Assembly (NCBI RefSeq): GCF_014697545.1
Contig: NZ_JACJSA010000008.1
Location: forward strand, 186,001 to 250,000
Length of the DNA: 64,000 nucleotides
Direction of reading: 5' to 3'
Origin: Oscillatoria sp. FACHB-1407
Lineage (GTDB): Bacteria > Cyanobacteriota > Cyanobacteriia > Elainellales > Elainellaceae
The notes under the pieces were generated by a model that saw only the letters and a program-made list of their open reading frames with translations, did no database searches and was not told the DNA's origin. Shown one piece after another: positions 42,950-52,665 of the stretch (positions are counted from its first letter, which is position 1; every line of letters starts with the position of its first letter). The translations under genes and the position numbers were made by a program.

Positions 42950-45667
42950 ATGGTCGGCATCTTCATATCTTACTCTCGCAAAGATACTGCTTTTGTTAAA
43001 GCACTTTATGAGGCACTTGTTCGCTTAGATAGAGACCCTTGGATTGATTGGCAAGATATTCCACCTAGTGCGGATTGGCTGACAGAGATTTATGGAGCTG
43101 TCGAAGCAGCTGATACATTTGCATTTATTATTAGCCCAAATTCAGTTACGTCAGAAGTATGTGGCTTAGAAATTGCACACGCAGTTAAGCACAACAAACG
43201 CCTTCTACCAATCGTGCGGTGTGAAGCTGATGCCAAAGCTATCCCTCCAGCTCTAAGTGCTCTTAACTGGATTTTCTTTCGTGAGCAGGACGACTTTGAG
43301 ACGAGCTTGCAGAAATTAATCAAAGCGATGGATCTGGATTTGGAATACGTGCGTGCTCATACTCGTTTGCTATTACGTGCAAATGAATGGGATAGGAAGG
43401 AACGAGACACAAGCCTTTCCTTACGTGGAAGTGATTTGGAAGATGCAGAGGAATGGCTTGCACAAGGAGCTAACAAAGATCCAAGACCAACCGAGCTTCA
43501 AGCTCAATTTATTATCGCAAGCCAACAATTTGAACGACAAGAAGCTCAACGTTGGAAAGAGCTATACGAAGAAGCTCAACGAGAACGTAAACGCGCGGAA
43601 ATTGCTGAGGTAGAAGCTTTAAATGCTCTATCTGAAGCTCTTATTCTTGCTCGTGACCAACTTGGAGCTCTAGTTTCTATCGTCAAAGCTACTAAACAAG
43701 CGTATGAAGCTAAAGTACCTGAAACCCTCATGCATCGAGTTTTTCTAAAGTTTCAGCACATCCTCGCTAGCATGCAAGAGCGAAACCGTTTTGAAGGACA
43801 TCACCACGATGTAATCGATGTTTGCTTTAGTTTAGATAACCGAGTCCTCGCCACAGCTGATGCTGATGGAGCAATAAAGATTTGGCGTACTGATGGTGCT
43901 TTAATTAAAACTCTAAAAGATGAGAATGTTACTTGTATTTGTTTTAGTCCAGATTGTCAGACTCTTGTATCAGGGACTACAAATGGATTAATCAGCTTTT
44001 GGTTGTTAAACGGTAAAAGGTTTAAGAGCTTTCAAGGACATGAAACTAAAATTACTGATTTAAGCTTCAGTCCTGATGGTCATACATTAGCATCAGCTAG
44101 TGCAGACACCACTATAAAGTTATGGGGACTTCATGGTAACTTACTCAAAGTTTTAGAAGGGCATCAGGAGTGGATTAGTAGCATTTGCTTTCATCCAGAT
44201 GGTCAGACTCTTATCTCTGGAAGTGCAGATAAAACAGTTTGTTTTTGGAGCCTTGATGGTACACTACTGAGGCAAATTAATGCTCATCAATCCTGGGTAA
44301 CTGATGTTAGTATGAGCCCGGATGGTAAACTCCTCGCTTCAGCAAGTGCTGATAATACAGTTCGACTATGGACTAATAATAGAGAGTTTAGGGCATTGAA
44401 AGGACATCAAGGCTGGGTAACGTGCGTCAAGTTTAGTTCAGATGGGATGACTATTGCATCTGCTAGTGTTGATAATACTGTAAAACTTTGGGATTTCAAC
44501 GGTAAACTTATTCAAACATTTCGAGGACACAGAAATTGGGTAACAAGCCTAAGTTTTAGCTCGGATGGGCAAGTTTTGGCATCAGCTAGTGCGGACCGTA
44601 CTGTAAAGTTGTGGTATGTCGGTCAAGAGAAGCGCATCTTAGAAGCTCACAGTGCAGGAATTAGTTGTATCGATGTATCCAGCACACAGATTCTTGCCTC
44701 TAGTGGCACTGATAGAGTAATTAGATTATGGCAGTTGAATGGAATCTGTATTAGAAGCTTTAAAACTTACAGTCCCAGAACAACGAGTATCTGTTTTCAT
44801 CCCAACGGTCAAATTTTAGCTTCAGCCAGTGCAGATGCAAAAATCAAATTATGGCAATTAGATGGCACTTTGATTAATACTTTTCAAGGACATACAAATG
44901 ATGTTAATAGTATTAGCTTCAGTTCGGATGGGCAATTTCTTATATCCGGCAGTAGCGATAAGACAATAAATATTTGGACAACTGAAGGTAAGTTAATTAG
45001 AACTTTACAAGGTTACTCAGGTAGAGTCACCAGTGTTCGTTTTAGCCCCAAGGGTCATTTCTTTGCATCTACTGGTTTCGATGGCAGCATTAAGCTCTGG
45101 AACTTAGACGGTTCTCCATTGAGAAGTTGGAAAGCTCATAGTTCCGAGATTCATAACATATTTTTCAATCTAGGTTGTAATCAACTGGGTTCAGTTGGTG
45201 CGGATAATATTTGTAAAATTTGGGATTTAGAGGGCAACCTGATTAAGGTATTTGATGAACATACGAACGAAGTATTAGCTGGTTGTTTTAGCCCAAATCA
45301 GAATACTGTCGCGACAGCAAGTTTAGATAAAACTATTAAGCTATGGCGACTGGATAATGATGAAACAAGAACATTTAAGGGACATACTGCTGGCATCACA
45401 AGTTTATGTTTCCATCCAGATGGAAGCTTATTGTTTAGTGGAAGTACAGATAAAACAGTCCGGATTTGGCAAATTCAAGAGCAAGAAAAAACTAAAGAGG
45501 ATAACCCTTTATATTCCAAGTACTTGTCCGAACAAACATTGAACGATTTATTATCTCAATCCTGCGATTGGTTAAAGGATTATTTGAAGAACAATTCTAG
45601 CGTCAAAGAAGAGGATCGATATTTGTGTGACAAACTCCTCAGTAGAGATAGTAGAGCCTTACACTAA
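42950..45667 (+). CDS. TIR-domain protein with fourteen WD40 repeats
   Basis: 905 residues. The TIR domain is at 1-130: MVGIFISYSRKD, WIDWQDIPPSADW, and the putative NADase glutamate Glu74 in SEVCGLEIAHAV. A linker with coiled-coil character (about 150-260) follows, then 14 WD40 units of about 41 residues (pattern GH..V..S.SPDG..LASASAD.TIKLW..DG), enough for two seven-bladed propellers. The repeats are unusually alike. The gene is AT-rich and has no GCGATCGC, unlike its neighbours. TIR effectors in bacteria commonly deplete NAD+ on phage sensing; whether this one does so is inference. Confidence 0.9.
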   Translation: MVGIFISYSRKDTAFVKALYEALVRLDRDPWIDWQDIPPSADWLTEIYGAVEAADTFAFIISPNSVTSEVCGLEIAHAVKHNKRLLPIVRCEADAKAIPPALSALNWIFFREQDDFETSLQKLIKAMDLDLEYVRAHTRLLLRANEWDRKERDTSLSLRGSDLEDAEEWLAQGANKDPRPTELQAQFIIASQQFERQEAQRWKELYEEAQRERKRAEIAEVEALNALSEALILARDQLGALVSIVKATKQAYEAKVPETLMHRVFLKFQHILASMQERNRFEGHHHDVIDVCFSLDNRVLATADADGAIKIWRTDGALIKTLKDENVTCICFSPDCQTLVSGTTNGLISFWLLNGKRFKSFQGHETKITDLSFSPDGHTLASASADTTIKLWGLHGNLLKVLEGHQEWISSICFHPDGQTLISGSADKTVCFWSLDGTLLRQINAHQSWVTDVSMSPDGKLLASASADNTVRLWTNNREFRALKGHQGWVTCVKFSSDGMTIASASVDNTVKLWDFNGKLIQTFRGHRNWVTSLSFSSDGQVLASASADRTVKLWYVGQEKRILEAHSAGISCIDVSSTQILASSGTDRVIRLWQLNGICIRSFKTYSPRTTSICFHPNGQILASASADAKIKLWQLDGTLINTFQGHTNDVNSISFSSDGQFLISGSSDKTINIWTTEGKLIRTLQGYSGRVTSVRFSPKGHFFASTGFDGSIKLWNLDGSPLRSWKAHSSEIHNIFFNLGCNQLGSVGADNICKIWDLEGNLIKVFDEHTNEVLAGCFSPNQNTVATASLDKTIKLWRLDNDETRTFKGHTAGITSLCFHPDGSLLFSGSTDKTVRIWQIQEQEKTKEDNPLYSKYLSEQTLNDLLSQSCDWLKDYLKNNSSVKEEDRYLCDKLLSRDSRALH

Positions 45668-45700
45668 TCATTTCCGAAATACATTGATTTGTTTTGTTTC

Positions 45701-46588
45701 TCACATCTTATACAAATAGCTCCACATCAAACCAATGACAACTTCAGGGGTTTCCAAATGAGGTAAAACTCCTGTGTTAGCGATCGCATAAAGTGCCTCA
45801 ATTGCCGTTGGGTTAATCTGTCCCAACCGTTTACCAATCTCCACAGAACTAAATCGGGCAGCTTCGCCCCAAAAGAAGGCAGTCGGGGTTTTCAAGCGGT
45901 CGATGTAGAGCGACAAATCAAAACACAGATCACCGCGCAGAGATGCCAGTGCAGCATATTCCGCATTGGGTTGTAGTGCGGAAGCGAGGTATGCTTCTAC
46001 GATTTCATTCGTCAGGCGCGATCGCTCAGCAAACAAAAATTGTTGCAAAAAATTCCGCACCGCCAATTCGTTAGCCGCCCCTAATGTGTACAACAGGCGA
46101 TCGATCACGGGAGTTCCTGCCAGTTGAGCCGCAATGTTCCTGCCGTAGTCTAAGCCAAACTCGTTGTAACCAGAGGGACTTACTAACAATAATCGTTGAA
46201 ACAGGTCGGGACGTTGAATTGCAAGGCGAATCACCAACCCTGCGGTGAGAGAAGAGGCACAGACGATCACCGGGGCACTGGCACTTTGCTCAATTAACTC
46301 AGTAATCACCGTGAAGTAGGCTTCAGGGCGGTACTCTTTAGCAGGGTGATCTGACTGTCCCCAACCGATTAAGTCAGGCGCGATGACTCGATAATCTGAC
46401 GCAAACGCAGGATACACTTTTGACCATTCATAGGCTGAGGAACCTCCGCCGAGGCTGTGGAGAAAAATCATGGTGGGTCGCTGTTCATCCACATCCCAGG
46501 GAGTAGCAACAGGTGTGTAGTAGACCATTGCGCCCAATGAGGTTTCAATATCGCGCTGTCCAAAGCCAATCGGTTGAAATTGCAGCAT
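45701..46588 (-). CDS. Alpha/beta-fold hydrolase
   Basis: 295 residues. Oxyanion region FLHSLGGGSSAYEW, APDLIGWGQSDHP, nucleophile elbow VCASSLTAGL (Ser in C-A-S-S, a non-canonical G-x-S-x-G) and a C-terminal histidine near GVLPHLETPE. Soluble. Similar cyanobacterial proteins are annotated only as hydrolases; substrate unknown. Confidence 0.83.
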   Translation of the reverse strand: MLQFQPIGFGQRDIETSLGAMVYYTPVATPWDVDEQRPTMIFLHSLGGGSSAYEWSKVYPAFASDYRVIAPDLIGWGQSDHPAKEYRPEAYFTVITELIEQSASAPVIVCASSLTAGLVIRLAIQRPDLFQRLLLVSPSGYNEFGLDYGRNIAAQLAGTPVIDRLLYTLGAANELAVRNFLQQFLFAERSRLTNEIVEAYLASALQPNAEYAALASLRGDLCFDLSLYIDRLKTPTAFFWGEAARFSSVEIGKRLGQINPTAIEALYAIANTGVLPHLETPEVVIGLMWSYLYKM

Positions 46589-46963
46589 GGCTCCCCGATC
46601 TAAATTCCCTTTTCAAGGCTACACAGTTTTGAGCGATCGCGCACGAGGAATGTCTGACAAAGCCCCTCTCAGCCTTGATTTGCCAACAAAATTCTTTAGA
46701 TTGGTACGAGATGAGACGCTTCACCCAGGACATGGGTTCACCCAAATGGAGGATGTCCCACTGCCGCATCTTTGAAGACATTCAAAGTGTATTGTCTACG
46801 ATTATTCCATCACTCGCATGAAGCTCACGGCGCGTCGCTAACCCAACTTCCACTCTTCATTCCTGCATGGAGAAGGAGCAGATTTCATCGTTAGCGACTT
46901 CCTGAATTGCGTTCCAGTCCAACGCCACAACAGGGCTGATGAAGTTATCAGGACAGAGCCATC
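46589..46963. other. Divergent intergenic region without recognised gene
   Basis: Between the hydrolase and the ABC-F gene. Short frames at 46587-46775 show no protein features. One HIP1 site and no repeats shared with the listed families. It presumably holds both promoters. Confidence 0.4.
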
Positions 46964-48583
46964 ATGCAACAAAAATCGGTCTTACATGCCAGTTGTTTGG
47001 CATATGAATTGTCTGCTACAAAAACGCTATTTCATGATCTTTCCCTCAACATTCAACCAGGCGATCGCATTGGTCTAGTCGGTGTCAATGGAGTCGGTAA
47101 GTCCACATTACTCAAACTATTGGCGCGACAACTGCAACCCACATCAGGAACGATCACGAGTACAGGCACGATTCACTATCTACCCCAAATTAGCCAGGTG
47201 CAGCGTGCGATCGCCCCACAAACGGTGCTGGGATTTCTGAGTAACGCGATCGAAGAGTGGTGGGTTGTTACTCAGTGGCTAGAGGAACGGTTCGATACAG
47301 TGCTCGATTTGGAGCAATCCATCAACAACTTGAGTGGCGGTGAGTTCACTCGTCTAATGTTGGCGATCGCGCTGGCTCAACAACCCGATGTATTGCTGTT
47401 AGACGAACCCACAAATCACCTCGATTTTTGGGCATTACACCAACTGCAAACGCAGTTGCAGACCTTTCCAGAGGCGTTTGTTATCGTCTCCCACAAGCCA
47501 TTCTTTTTAGATCAGGTGGTCAATACCATCTGGGAACTGACCCCAACCGAGTTAAAGGTTTACGGTGGCAATCACACGTTTTACCAGACGAAGAAGGAGA
47601 GCGATCGCCAGGCCGCCATTAGAACTCATGAAACCGCTCAAAAGGAGCTAAAACAGGCAAAAGCAGCTTTGCAAGCTGAACTCACCCGCGCCACACGTTC
47701 ACAGCGAGACGGACATCGACACGCGATCGCCAGTGGTATGGGCAAAATGGCACGCGACTATTATGCCAACCGTGCCTCATCGAATGCAGGAGCTACAAAA
47801 CTCAAGCATCAAGCGGCAGTGGCTCAAGCAACCCAGGCTGTCGAAGCGACTAAACAATTTGTTCCAAAGGCGACGCAAGTTGTGCTCCGAGAAGCCAGTC
47901 CCAAACGCAGAACATTAGTTGAGTTGCAAAACACTCGGCTTTTGCGCGAAGACCGTTGCCTGATCGAATCGGCGACACTCACTCTCAAAACAGGCGATCG
48001 CCTCGCTATTCTGGGAGCAAACGGCTCTGGAAAATCCAGCTTGATTCAGGCAATTCTGGGGACAGAGACGGGGAACACATCCGCTCGATTAGTCGGTGAA
48101 TGGGTACAAACGGCTAACCCGATGCGGGTGGTTTATCTCGACCAGTCCTACGCTCTTATCGATCGTCACCAGACTCTGTTAGAGAACATGCGATCTGCCA
48201 ATCCTGACCTGGACTATCAGGTATTGCGGCAACAATTGGGGCACTTCTTGTTCTTTGAAGATGCCATCCACAAACCTGCTGCGGTGCTCAGTGGAGGTGA
48301 ACTGGCACGACTGGCGATCGCCCTGATCAGCATCTCAACGATTGACCTGTTAGTGCTGGATGAGCCAACCAATAATTTGGATTGGGACACCGTACAACAG
48401 ATGGTTACAGGATTAAATCGGTTTGAAGGGGCGATGTGGATCATCTCCCATGACCTGGAGTTTCTCAGTCAGGTGAGCGTGACTCAGGCTTACACCCTAC
48501 AAAACTGCACCCTACACGCGATGCATCACTTACCCAACGAGCCGGATGCGTTCTACCAGGAGGTGTTGCAATTGACCAATTAA
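46964..48583 (+). CDS. ABC-F family ATPase
   Basis: 539 residues with two ABC cassettes and no membrane segment. Cassette 1: Walker A GVNGVGKST (40-48), signature LSGGEFTRL, Walker B VLLLDEPTNHLD. Cassette 2: GANGSGKSS, LSGGELARL, LVLDEPTNNLD. The linker between them (about 225-300) is charged and helical (KELKQAKAALQAEL), the P-site tRNA-interaction motif of ABC-F proteins. These act on the ribosome, as translation factors or by antibiotic protection. Which subtype this is cannot be told from sequence alone. Confidence 0.92.
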   Translation: MQQKSVLHASCLAYELSATKTLFHDLSLNIQPGDRIGLVGVNGVGKSTLLKLLARQLQPTSGTITSTGTIHYLPQISQVQRAIAPQTVLGFLSNAIEEWWVVTQWLEERFDTVLDLEQSINNLSGGEFTRLMLAIALAQQPDVLLLDEPTNHLDFWALHQLQTQLQTFPEAFVIVSHKPFFLDQVVNTIWELTPTELKVYGGNHTFYQTKKESDRQAAIRTHETAQKELKQAKAALQAELTRATRSQRDGHRHAIASGMGKMARDYYANRASSNAGATKLKHQAAVAQATQAVEATKQFVPKATQVVLREASPKRRTLVELQNTRLLREDRCLIESATLTLKTGDRLAILGANGSGKSSLIQAILGTETGNTSARLVGEWVQTANPMRVVYLDQSYALIDRHQTLLENMRSANPDLDYQVLRQQLGHFLFFEDAIHKPAAVLSGGELARLAIALISISTIDLLVLDEPTNNLDWDTVQQMVTGLNRFEGAMWIISHDLEFLSQVSVTQAYTLQNCTLHAMHHLPNEPDAFYQEVLQLTN

Positions 48584-48669
48584 ACGCCATAGAGGCGAAA
48601 CCTCCAAGCAGAACTTCTAGCTCTGCTACCCGAATGCTTTGCCCTTACGAATAGAGGTTCTGAAGAGAT

Positions 48670-48921
48670 TCAGTCCGCAGGCGGTGGAACGGGTAACCCT
48701 AACCCAGTGTTACCCATCCGATTTTCAAGGGTACGATCCTCATCCGCGTTATTATCCACCGCATAATCATCGGCTGAGGGATGATCGGGCTGGGTTTCAG
48801 TTCCTTGCTGTTGCTCAAGCCGCTCACGCACTGCTGCTTGGTCATCCCTCGATTGAAGCTCGTCTGGGTTTGGCGTCACAAACGGAGGATTTGGATTGCT
48901 AGAAGGTTGATCAACTGACAT
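48670..48921 (-). CDS. Small acidic hypothetical protein
   Basis: 83 residues, proline-, asparagine- and aspartate-rich and probably disordered (VTPNPDELQSRDDQAAVRERLEQQQG...). Not recognised. Start moved from 48936 to the ATG at 48921 (MSVDQPSSNPN), as the first five residues are hydrophobic and unlikely. Moderate support from composition only. Confidence 0.5.
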   Translation of the reverse strand: MSVDQPSSNPNPPFVTPNPDELQSRDDQAAVRERLEQQQGTETQPDHPSADDYAVDNNADEDRTLENRMGNTGLGLPVPPPAD

Positions 48922-49094
48922 AAATAAACACTTCAATAAAGTCTGGAAATGGCTTTATTTCTAGTATTCAGTCAGATCTGAGGGGTTACGTCCGTCTCAG
49001 GAATCAAATCAGCATAGGTCATTAATCAATCAGCATGGGTACATCTTGAGTACATCTATAGTGCGTTATGCCGCACTCATGACAGCCTACGCGA

Positions 49095-49170
49095 TCGCCC
49101 TTTATCCCTTCTCCTTCATCCCTTATCCCTCATCCTTTATCCTTCATCCTTCATCCTTTATCCTTTATCC
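49095..49170. repeat. Heptad STRR tract (complement of GGATGAA)
   Basis: Units TTCATCC, TTATCCC and TTTATCC in 7-base phase, followed to about 49230 by CTCTTCTCTCTT pyrimidine repeats. It stands just past the stop of the PIG-V-like gene. A short frame through it (49046-49249) is rejected. Confidence 0.85.
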
Positions 49171-49234
49171 TTTCCTTTTTCTCTCTTCTTTCTTCTCTCT
49201 TCTCTCTTCTCTCTTCTCTCTTCCTTCTTCCCTC

Positions 49235-50527
49235 TCATCCCGCCCATAGCCCCTGAGCAAATCGCACCGAAAGGCTTCCCATGAGAATGCCAAAAAAGAC
49301 CATCGTGGCATAGCCCCAACGAGGATAACGACTGAGCAACAGCCCCAGCGCGATCGCCAACGTCACCACTCCAAAAGCATAGCGTTCCGCCGAAGTGGTT
49401 CTGCCGGTGCTGAGGATGATCAACCAGCTAAAAACACCATAGGTCAGTGCCACTCGACCCAAATCACGCCGGGTGTGCCACAGCAAGTAAGCTCCGCCAA
49501 ATACCATGACCAGATTGACCAGAATGGAGCCTCCAAGCAACCACAGAGCCAATGCCACCAGGCAAAATCCATATCCCGTTTTGGGCGAGCCAAGTCGATG
49601 GCGTGTTCTCCAGAGCACGACTGCCAGAGCCAACAAAATCAGCAACGCGATCGGATACCAGGGATCAACGATTCTGCCTTCATCCTGGTTAGCAGGTCCA
49701 ATTAGAACCTCCATGAAACGGCTGAGCCATACTGCCCCATGAAACGCCTGATCATCCGATTGCCACCCTCGCTGAGCAAGGACAAAGGCGAATGGTTGCC
49801 CAAACCGCACCCCGCAATAGAGCGTATAAAGCAGCAATCCCATACTGCTAGCAATGGCAGTGATATAGGCGATCGCAGTTCGTCGTTCGCGCCAAGCCAC
49901 CCACAAAAACGTGGGGATCAGAGCAACTCCCGGTGGACGAATGGCAGTGGTCAATGCACCCCAAAACGCTGCCCAGCCATACAGTTGCTTCTCAAAGGAT
50001 CGCAACGCCAACGTACTGCACAGCAGAAACAAGCCTTCGGTGTAGATCACCGTGCCAAACAGCGAAAACGGACACCAGGCTAAAGCAGCGGTTGCCCAAC
50101 GTGCGATCGCCTGATGATGCTCCTCCCGCACCCAGCAGTAAAGGATAACCAGCGCACCCCAAAAGGCAACATTATTGATCAGAGTGCCTGCCACCTCAAA
50201 GGGCAAACCGAGTTCCATGGCTACTTTGATCAGGAGGGGAAACAACGGAAAAAAAGCGACGTTGTACCCCTCACCATCATTTTGAAACTGGTAGCCAAAG
50301 GTCACGATCGTGTCGTAGATACGACTGTCCCAACGTGAAAAGATTTCCCAACTGGCGATCGCCGCTTCTCCCCCCTCTGGAGTCGGTAATGCTGGAGCAA
50401 TCACCAACAAACACAGCAAGATCACCAAACGACTGGATAACCACATCACCGTGGCAAAGCGAAACGCCTCCTGCCAGGGCAATTGAGCCTGATTTGGCGT
50501 AGGTGAATCGAAGGCTTGATCGGTCAC
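49235..50527 (-). CDS. PIG-V-like mannosyltransferase-family membrane protein
   Basis: 430 residues with about ten hydrophobic helices. After helix 1 there is SRWDSRIYDTIVTFGYQF, the WD-x-x-x-Y-x-x-I-x-x-x-GY signature of dolichol-phosphate-mannose-type GT-C glycosyltransferases (PIG-V/COG5542), then NVAFFPLFPLLI and AALTTAIRPPGVAL. It probably transfers a sugar from a lipid carrier to an extracytoplasmic acceptor; donor and acceptor unknown. Confidence 0.83.
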   Translation of the reverse strand: MTDQAFDSPTPNQAQLPWQEAFRFATVMWLSSRLVILLCLLVIAPALPTPEGGEAAIASWEIFSRWDSRIYDTIVTFGYQFQNDGEGYNVAFFPLFPLLIKVAMELGLPFEVAGTLINNVAFWGALVILYCWVREEHHQAIARWATAALAWCPFSLFGTVIYTEGLFLLCSTLALRSFEKQLYGWAAFWGALTTAIRPPGVALIPTFLWVAWRERRTAIAYITAIASSMGLLLYTLYCGVRFGQPFAFVLAQRGWQSDDQAFHGAVWLSRFMEVLIGPANQDEGRIVDPWYPIALLILLALAVVLWRTRHRLGSPKTGYGFCLVALALWLLGGSILVNLVMVFGGAYLLWHTRRDLGRVALTYGVFSWLIILSTGRTTSAERYAFGVVTLAIALGLLLSRYPRWGYATMVFFGILMGSLSVRFAQGLWAG

Positions 50528-50654
50528 ACGTAATGGCTGAGATAAAGACGATAAAGTGCCCCCACCGTCTGAGGAGCAGCAAGGGAAACCATTCCCCAGT
50601 TAGGGACACACAGCCCCCACGCTCCTACCTCGGAACATGACTTAAAGAACAACC

Positions 50655-51827
50655 TTAAGCAAACCGAGTCGGTGAGAATTGAGCCATAATATCATCCGCC
50701 TGTCCCGCCAGAAAGCGAGCATAACGACGGGCTAGCGGTGGCAAGACAGCAAAGGGGCTGCTAAATCCCGAAAAAATATGAACCCCTTCAACGGAGGGTA
50801 GTGCCCCAATCAGCGGTAGATGATCCCCTGTAAATGCGACCAGACAATGCCCCCAGGCTCCCGGCACATGTTGCAGCTTCGGCAGAATGCGCCCAACTTG
50901 CGTGCGAATCTCTAACTCACTTTGGGCTGCATCTGCTATGGCATAGGGGTCGGTCAACACACGGCTAATCTGCCCCATTCGCACACGCCCATCGCAAAAC
51001 TGGATCGCTCCCGCATCCAAAATCGGTGGAGCAATTTCGTGTCCAGGTGTGTCCCACAGCGAATCAATGTCTGGTTGCCCGGCGATCGCCTCTAGCTGAA
51101 ACCGCTTCAACTCCGCTGCCATGACAATGGTTCGCAGTTGTATCTCCAGTGGTGGAGTCTCCACTAATTCGGCTTGGGTAAAGCAACACCGCACCGGGAT
51201 GTTGACTGCTTGCAACAGCGATCGACTCAGACCACCCGCACTCACTACAACATTGGCAGCAGCATAGGAACCCTCAGAGGTGACGACCCCAGTTACACGA
51301 TCGCCTGTTTTGATAAATCCCGTTACCTCAGCCGTGTCGATCGCACCTCCCAAACGCAGCATTCCCTGCACATAGGCTTTGGTGATCAACTCTGGCTCTA
51401 CATGCCCATGGCGACCATGCAGCGCAGCCGCGATCGCACCAGGGTCTAACAATGGCTCCAGTTCACAAGCCGCTTCAGCCGAAATCAACACCGGGGGAAT
51501 GGCACAACCTGCATATGCTGCTGCGAGCGCGGCTGGATCAGCATCCGAGTCGATGGTCAGCACCAGGTCTAACTCTCGAAACTGAATATCCGCCTCCAAC
51601 TCAGCAGACAGGTTGCGATATAACTCCATGGCTTCCTGACAGATTAGCCGCGTCAGGTCTGTCGTCGCTGACCAGTAGGCGATGCCGCCATAGCTATAGC
51701 GTGTCGCGTTCTGTGGCACTGCCTGCTGTTCTAGCAGCACGACCGAAAACCCAGCCCTGGCTAACTCATATCCTAACGCTGCTCCGGCAAAACCCCCTCC
51801 TACCACAATCCAATCGGCTGTCTTCAT
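50655..51827 (-). CDS. FAD-dependent amino-acid oxidase family (DAO)
   Basis: 390 residues. N-terminal FAD-binding VVGGGFAGAALGYELARAGF and LLEQ (the acidic end of the second strand), a VVVSAGGLSRSLL motif and the C-terminal GHCLVAFTGDHLPLIGALPSVEGVHIFSGFSS segment of the DAO superfamily, to which glycine oxidase and D-amino-acid oxidase belong. The substrate is not deducible. Its ATG overlaps the stop of the RidA gene by four bases, so the pair is translationally coupled. Confidence 0.88.
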   Translation of the reverse strand: MKTADWIVVGGGFAGAALGYELARAGFSVVLLEQQAVPQNATRYSYGGIAYWSATTDLTRLICQEAMELYRNLSAELEADIQFRELDLVLTIDSDADPAALAAAYAGCAIPPVLISAEAACELEPLLDPGAIAAALHGRHGHVEPELITKAYVQGMLRLGGAIDTAEVTGFIKTGDRVTGVVTSEGSYAAANVVVSAGGLSRSLLQAVNIPVRCCFTQAELVETPPLEIQLRTIVMAAELKRFQLEAIAGQPDIDSLWDTPGHEIAPPILDAGAIQFCDGRVRMGQISRVLTDPYAIADAAQSELEIRTQVGRILPKLQHVPGAWGHCLVAFTGDHLPLIGALPSVEGVHIFSGFSSPFAVLPPLARRYARFLAGQADDIMAQFSPTRFA

Positions 51828-52228
51828 TCGCTCAATCCTGCATTTGCAATCACAGCATCCACTTCAATTTCTACTAACATATCGGCTGTCGCCAGACGAC
51901 TCACCTCTACTAGCGTATTGGCTGGACGAATTTCGCTAAAAAAGTCATGGTGTGCGCGAGTGCTCTGTTGCCACTCATCCATGTTGGTGAGGTAAACGCG
52001 AGTTCGCACCACATCCTTTAACGTCGCCCCAACGGATTGTAGAGAAGCCTCAATCTTGCGATAAATATAGGTCGCCTGCCCGTACACATCGCCAGGATGT
52101 TGAATTTGCCCATTAGTATCGGCAGCGGTAGTGCCTGAAACATAGACAAATGGACCCACCCGCACCACTCGTGAATAGCCTGCGATCGCCTCCCACGGGG
52201 TGCCCGTCGAAACTAATTTGCGCTCCAT
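51824..52228 (-). CDS. RidA/YjgF family enamine-imine deaminase
   Basis: About 134 residues. RidA landmarks: RVVRVGPFVYVSGTTAAD, QATYIYRKIEASLQSVGA, and the catalytic-site VVRTRVYLTNMDEW and RPANTLVEVSRLA. RidA hydrolyses reactive imines released by PLP enzymes and by FAD amino-acid oxidases, which fits its coupling to the downstream DAO gene. M11 (52228), preceded by AGAGAG, is a better start than 52258. Confidence 0.92.
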   Translation of the reverse strand: MERKLVSTGTPWEAIAGYSRVVRVGPFVYVSGTTAADTNGQIQHPGDVYGQATYIYRKIEASLQSVGATLKDVVRTRVYLTNMDEWQQSTRAHHDFFSEIRPANTLVEVSRLATADMLVEIEVDAVIANAGLSE

Positions 52229-52392
52229 ACTCTCTTTGCTGCTGTCATCTGGCACCAATCTTACTCCGACCTACCAGACTAAACAAATTTGGCAGCTCAC
52301 AATGGCAAGTTCGTTACAAACCTTGGGTACAATAATCGGGATCATCAAGGGTGTGACCAAGCAAACTCACATCTATCTCCGGACAGAAAAAT

Positions 52393-52653
52393 ATGAGTAG
52401 AAAAAACCCTTCAGCCAATAATCACTCCCAGCGTTTGTTCTTGTTCGTTGGAATTTGTAGCATTCTTGGAGTCGTGCTTGGAGGTACAGCCAGTCATGCT
52501 GAAATGCAACAATGTCTGACGGCTGAAACCCCTTCTAATGAATGCTTGACACAAGACCCAACCATTAAGGTTGTTGAAGGCATGAGTGGGGGTCTGGTTG
52601 CCGGAGCCGGAGCCGCGATCGCTGTTACCTGGCAATCCTGGCAGAAGAAATAA
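52393..52653 (+). CDS. Small membrane or secreted hypothetical protein
   Basis: 86 residues. An N-terminal hydrophobic segment (RLFLFVGICSILGVVLGGTASHA) could be a signal peptide ending in SHA. Two cysteines follow in QQCLTAETPSNECLT, then a second glycine-rich hydrophobic stretch (GLVAGAGAAIAVTW). Not recognised. Confidence 0.6.
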   Translation: MSRKNPSANNHSQRLFLFVGICSILGVVLGGTASHAEMQQCLTAETPSNECLTQDPTIKVVEGMSGGLVAGAGAAIAVTWQSWQKK

Positions 52654-52665
52654 CCCAAAAGCCGT

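Noticed and set aside
48639-48902. 87-residue plus-strand frame opposite the small acidic protein
   Set aside because: Its partner frame has the better start and composition. This one has no ribosome-binding site.
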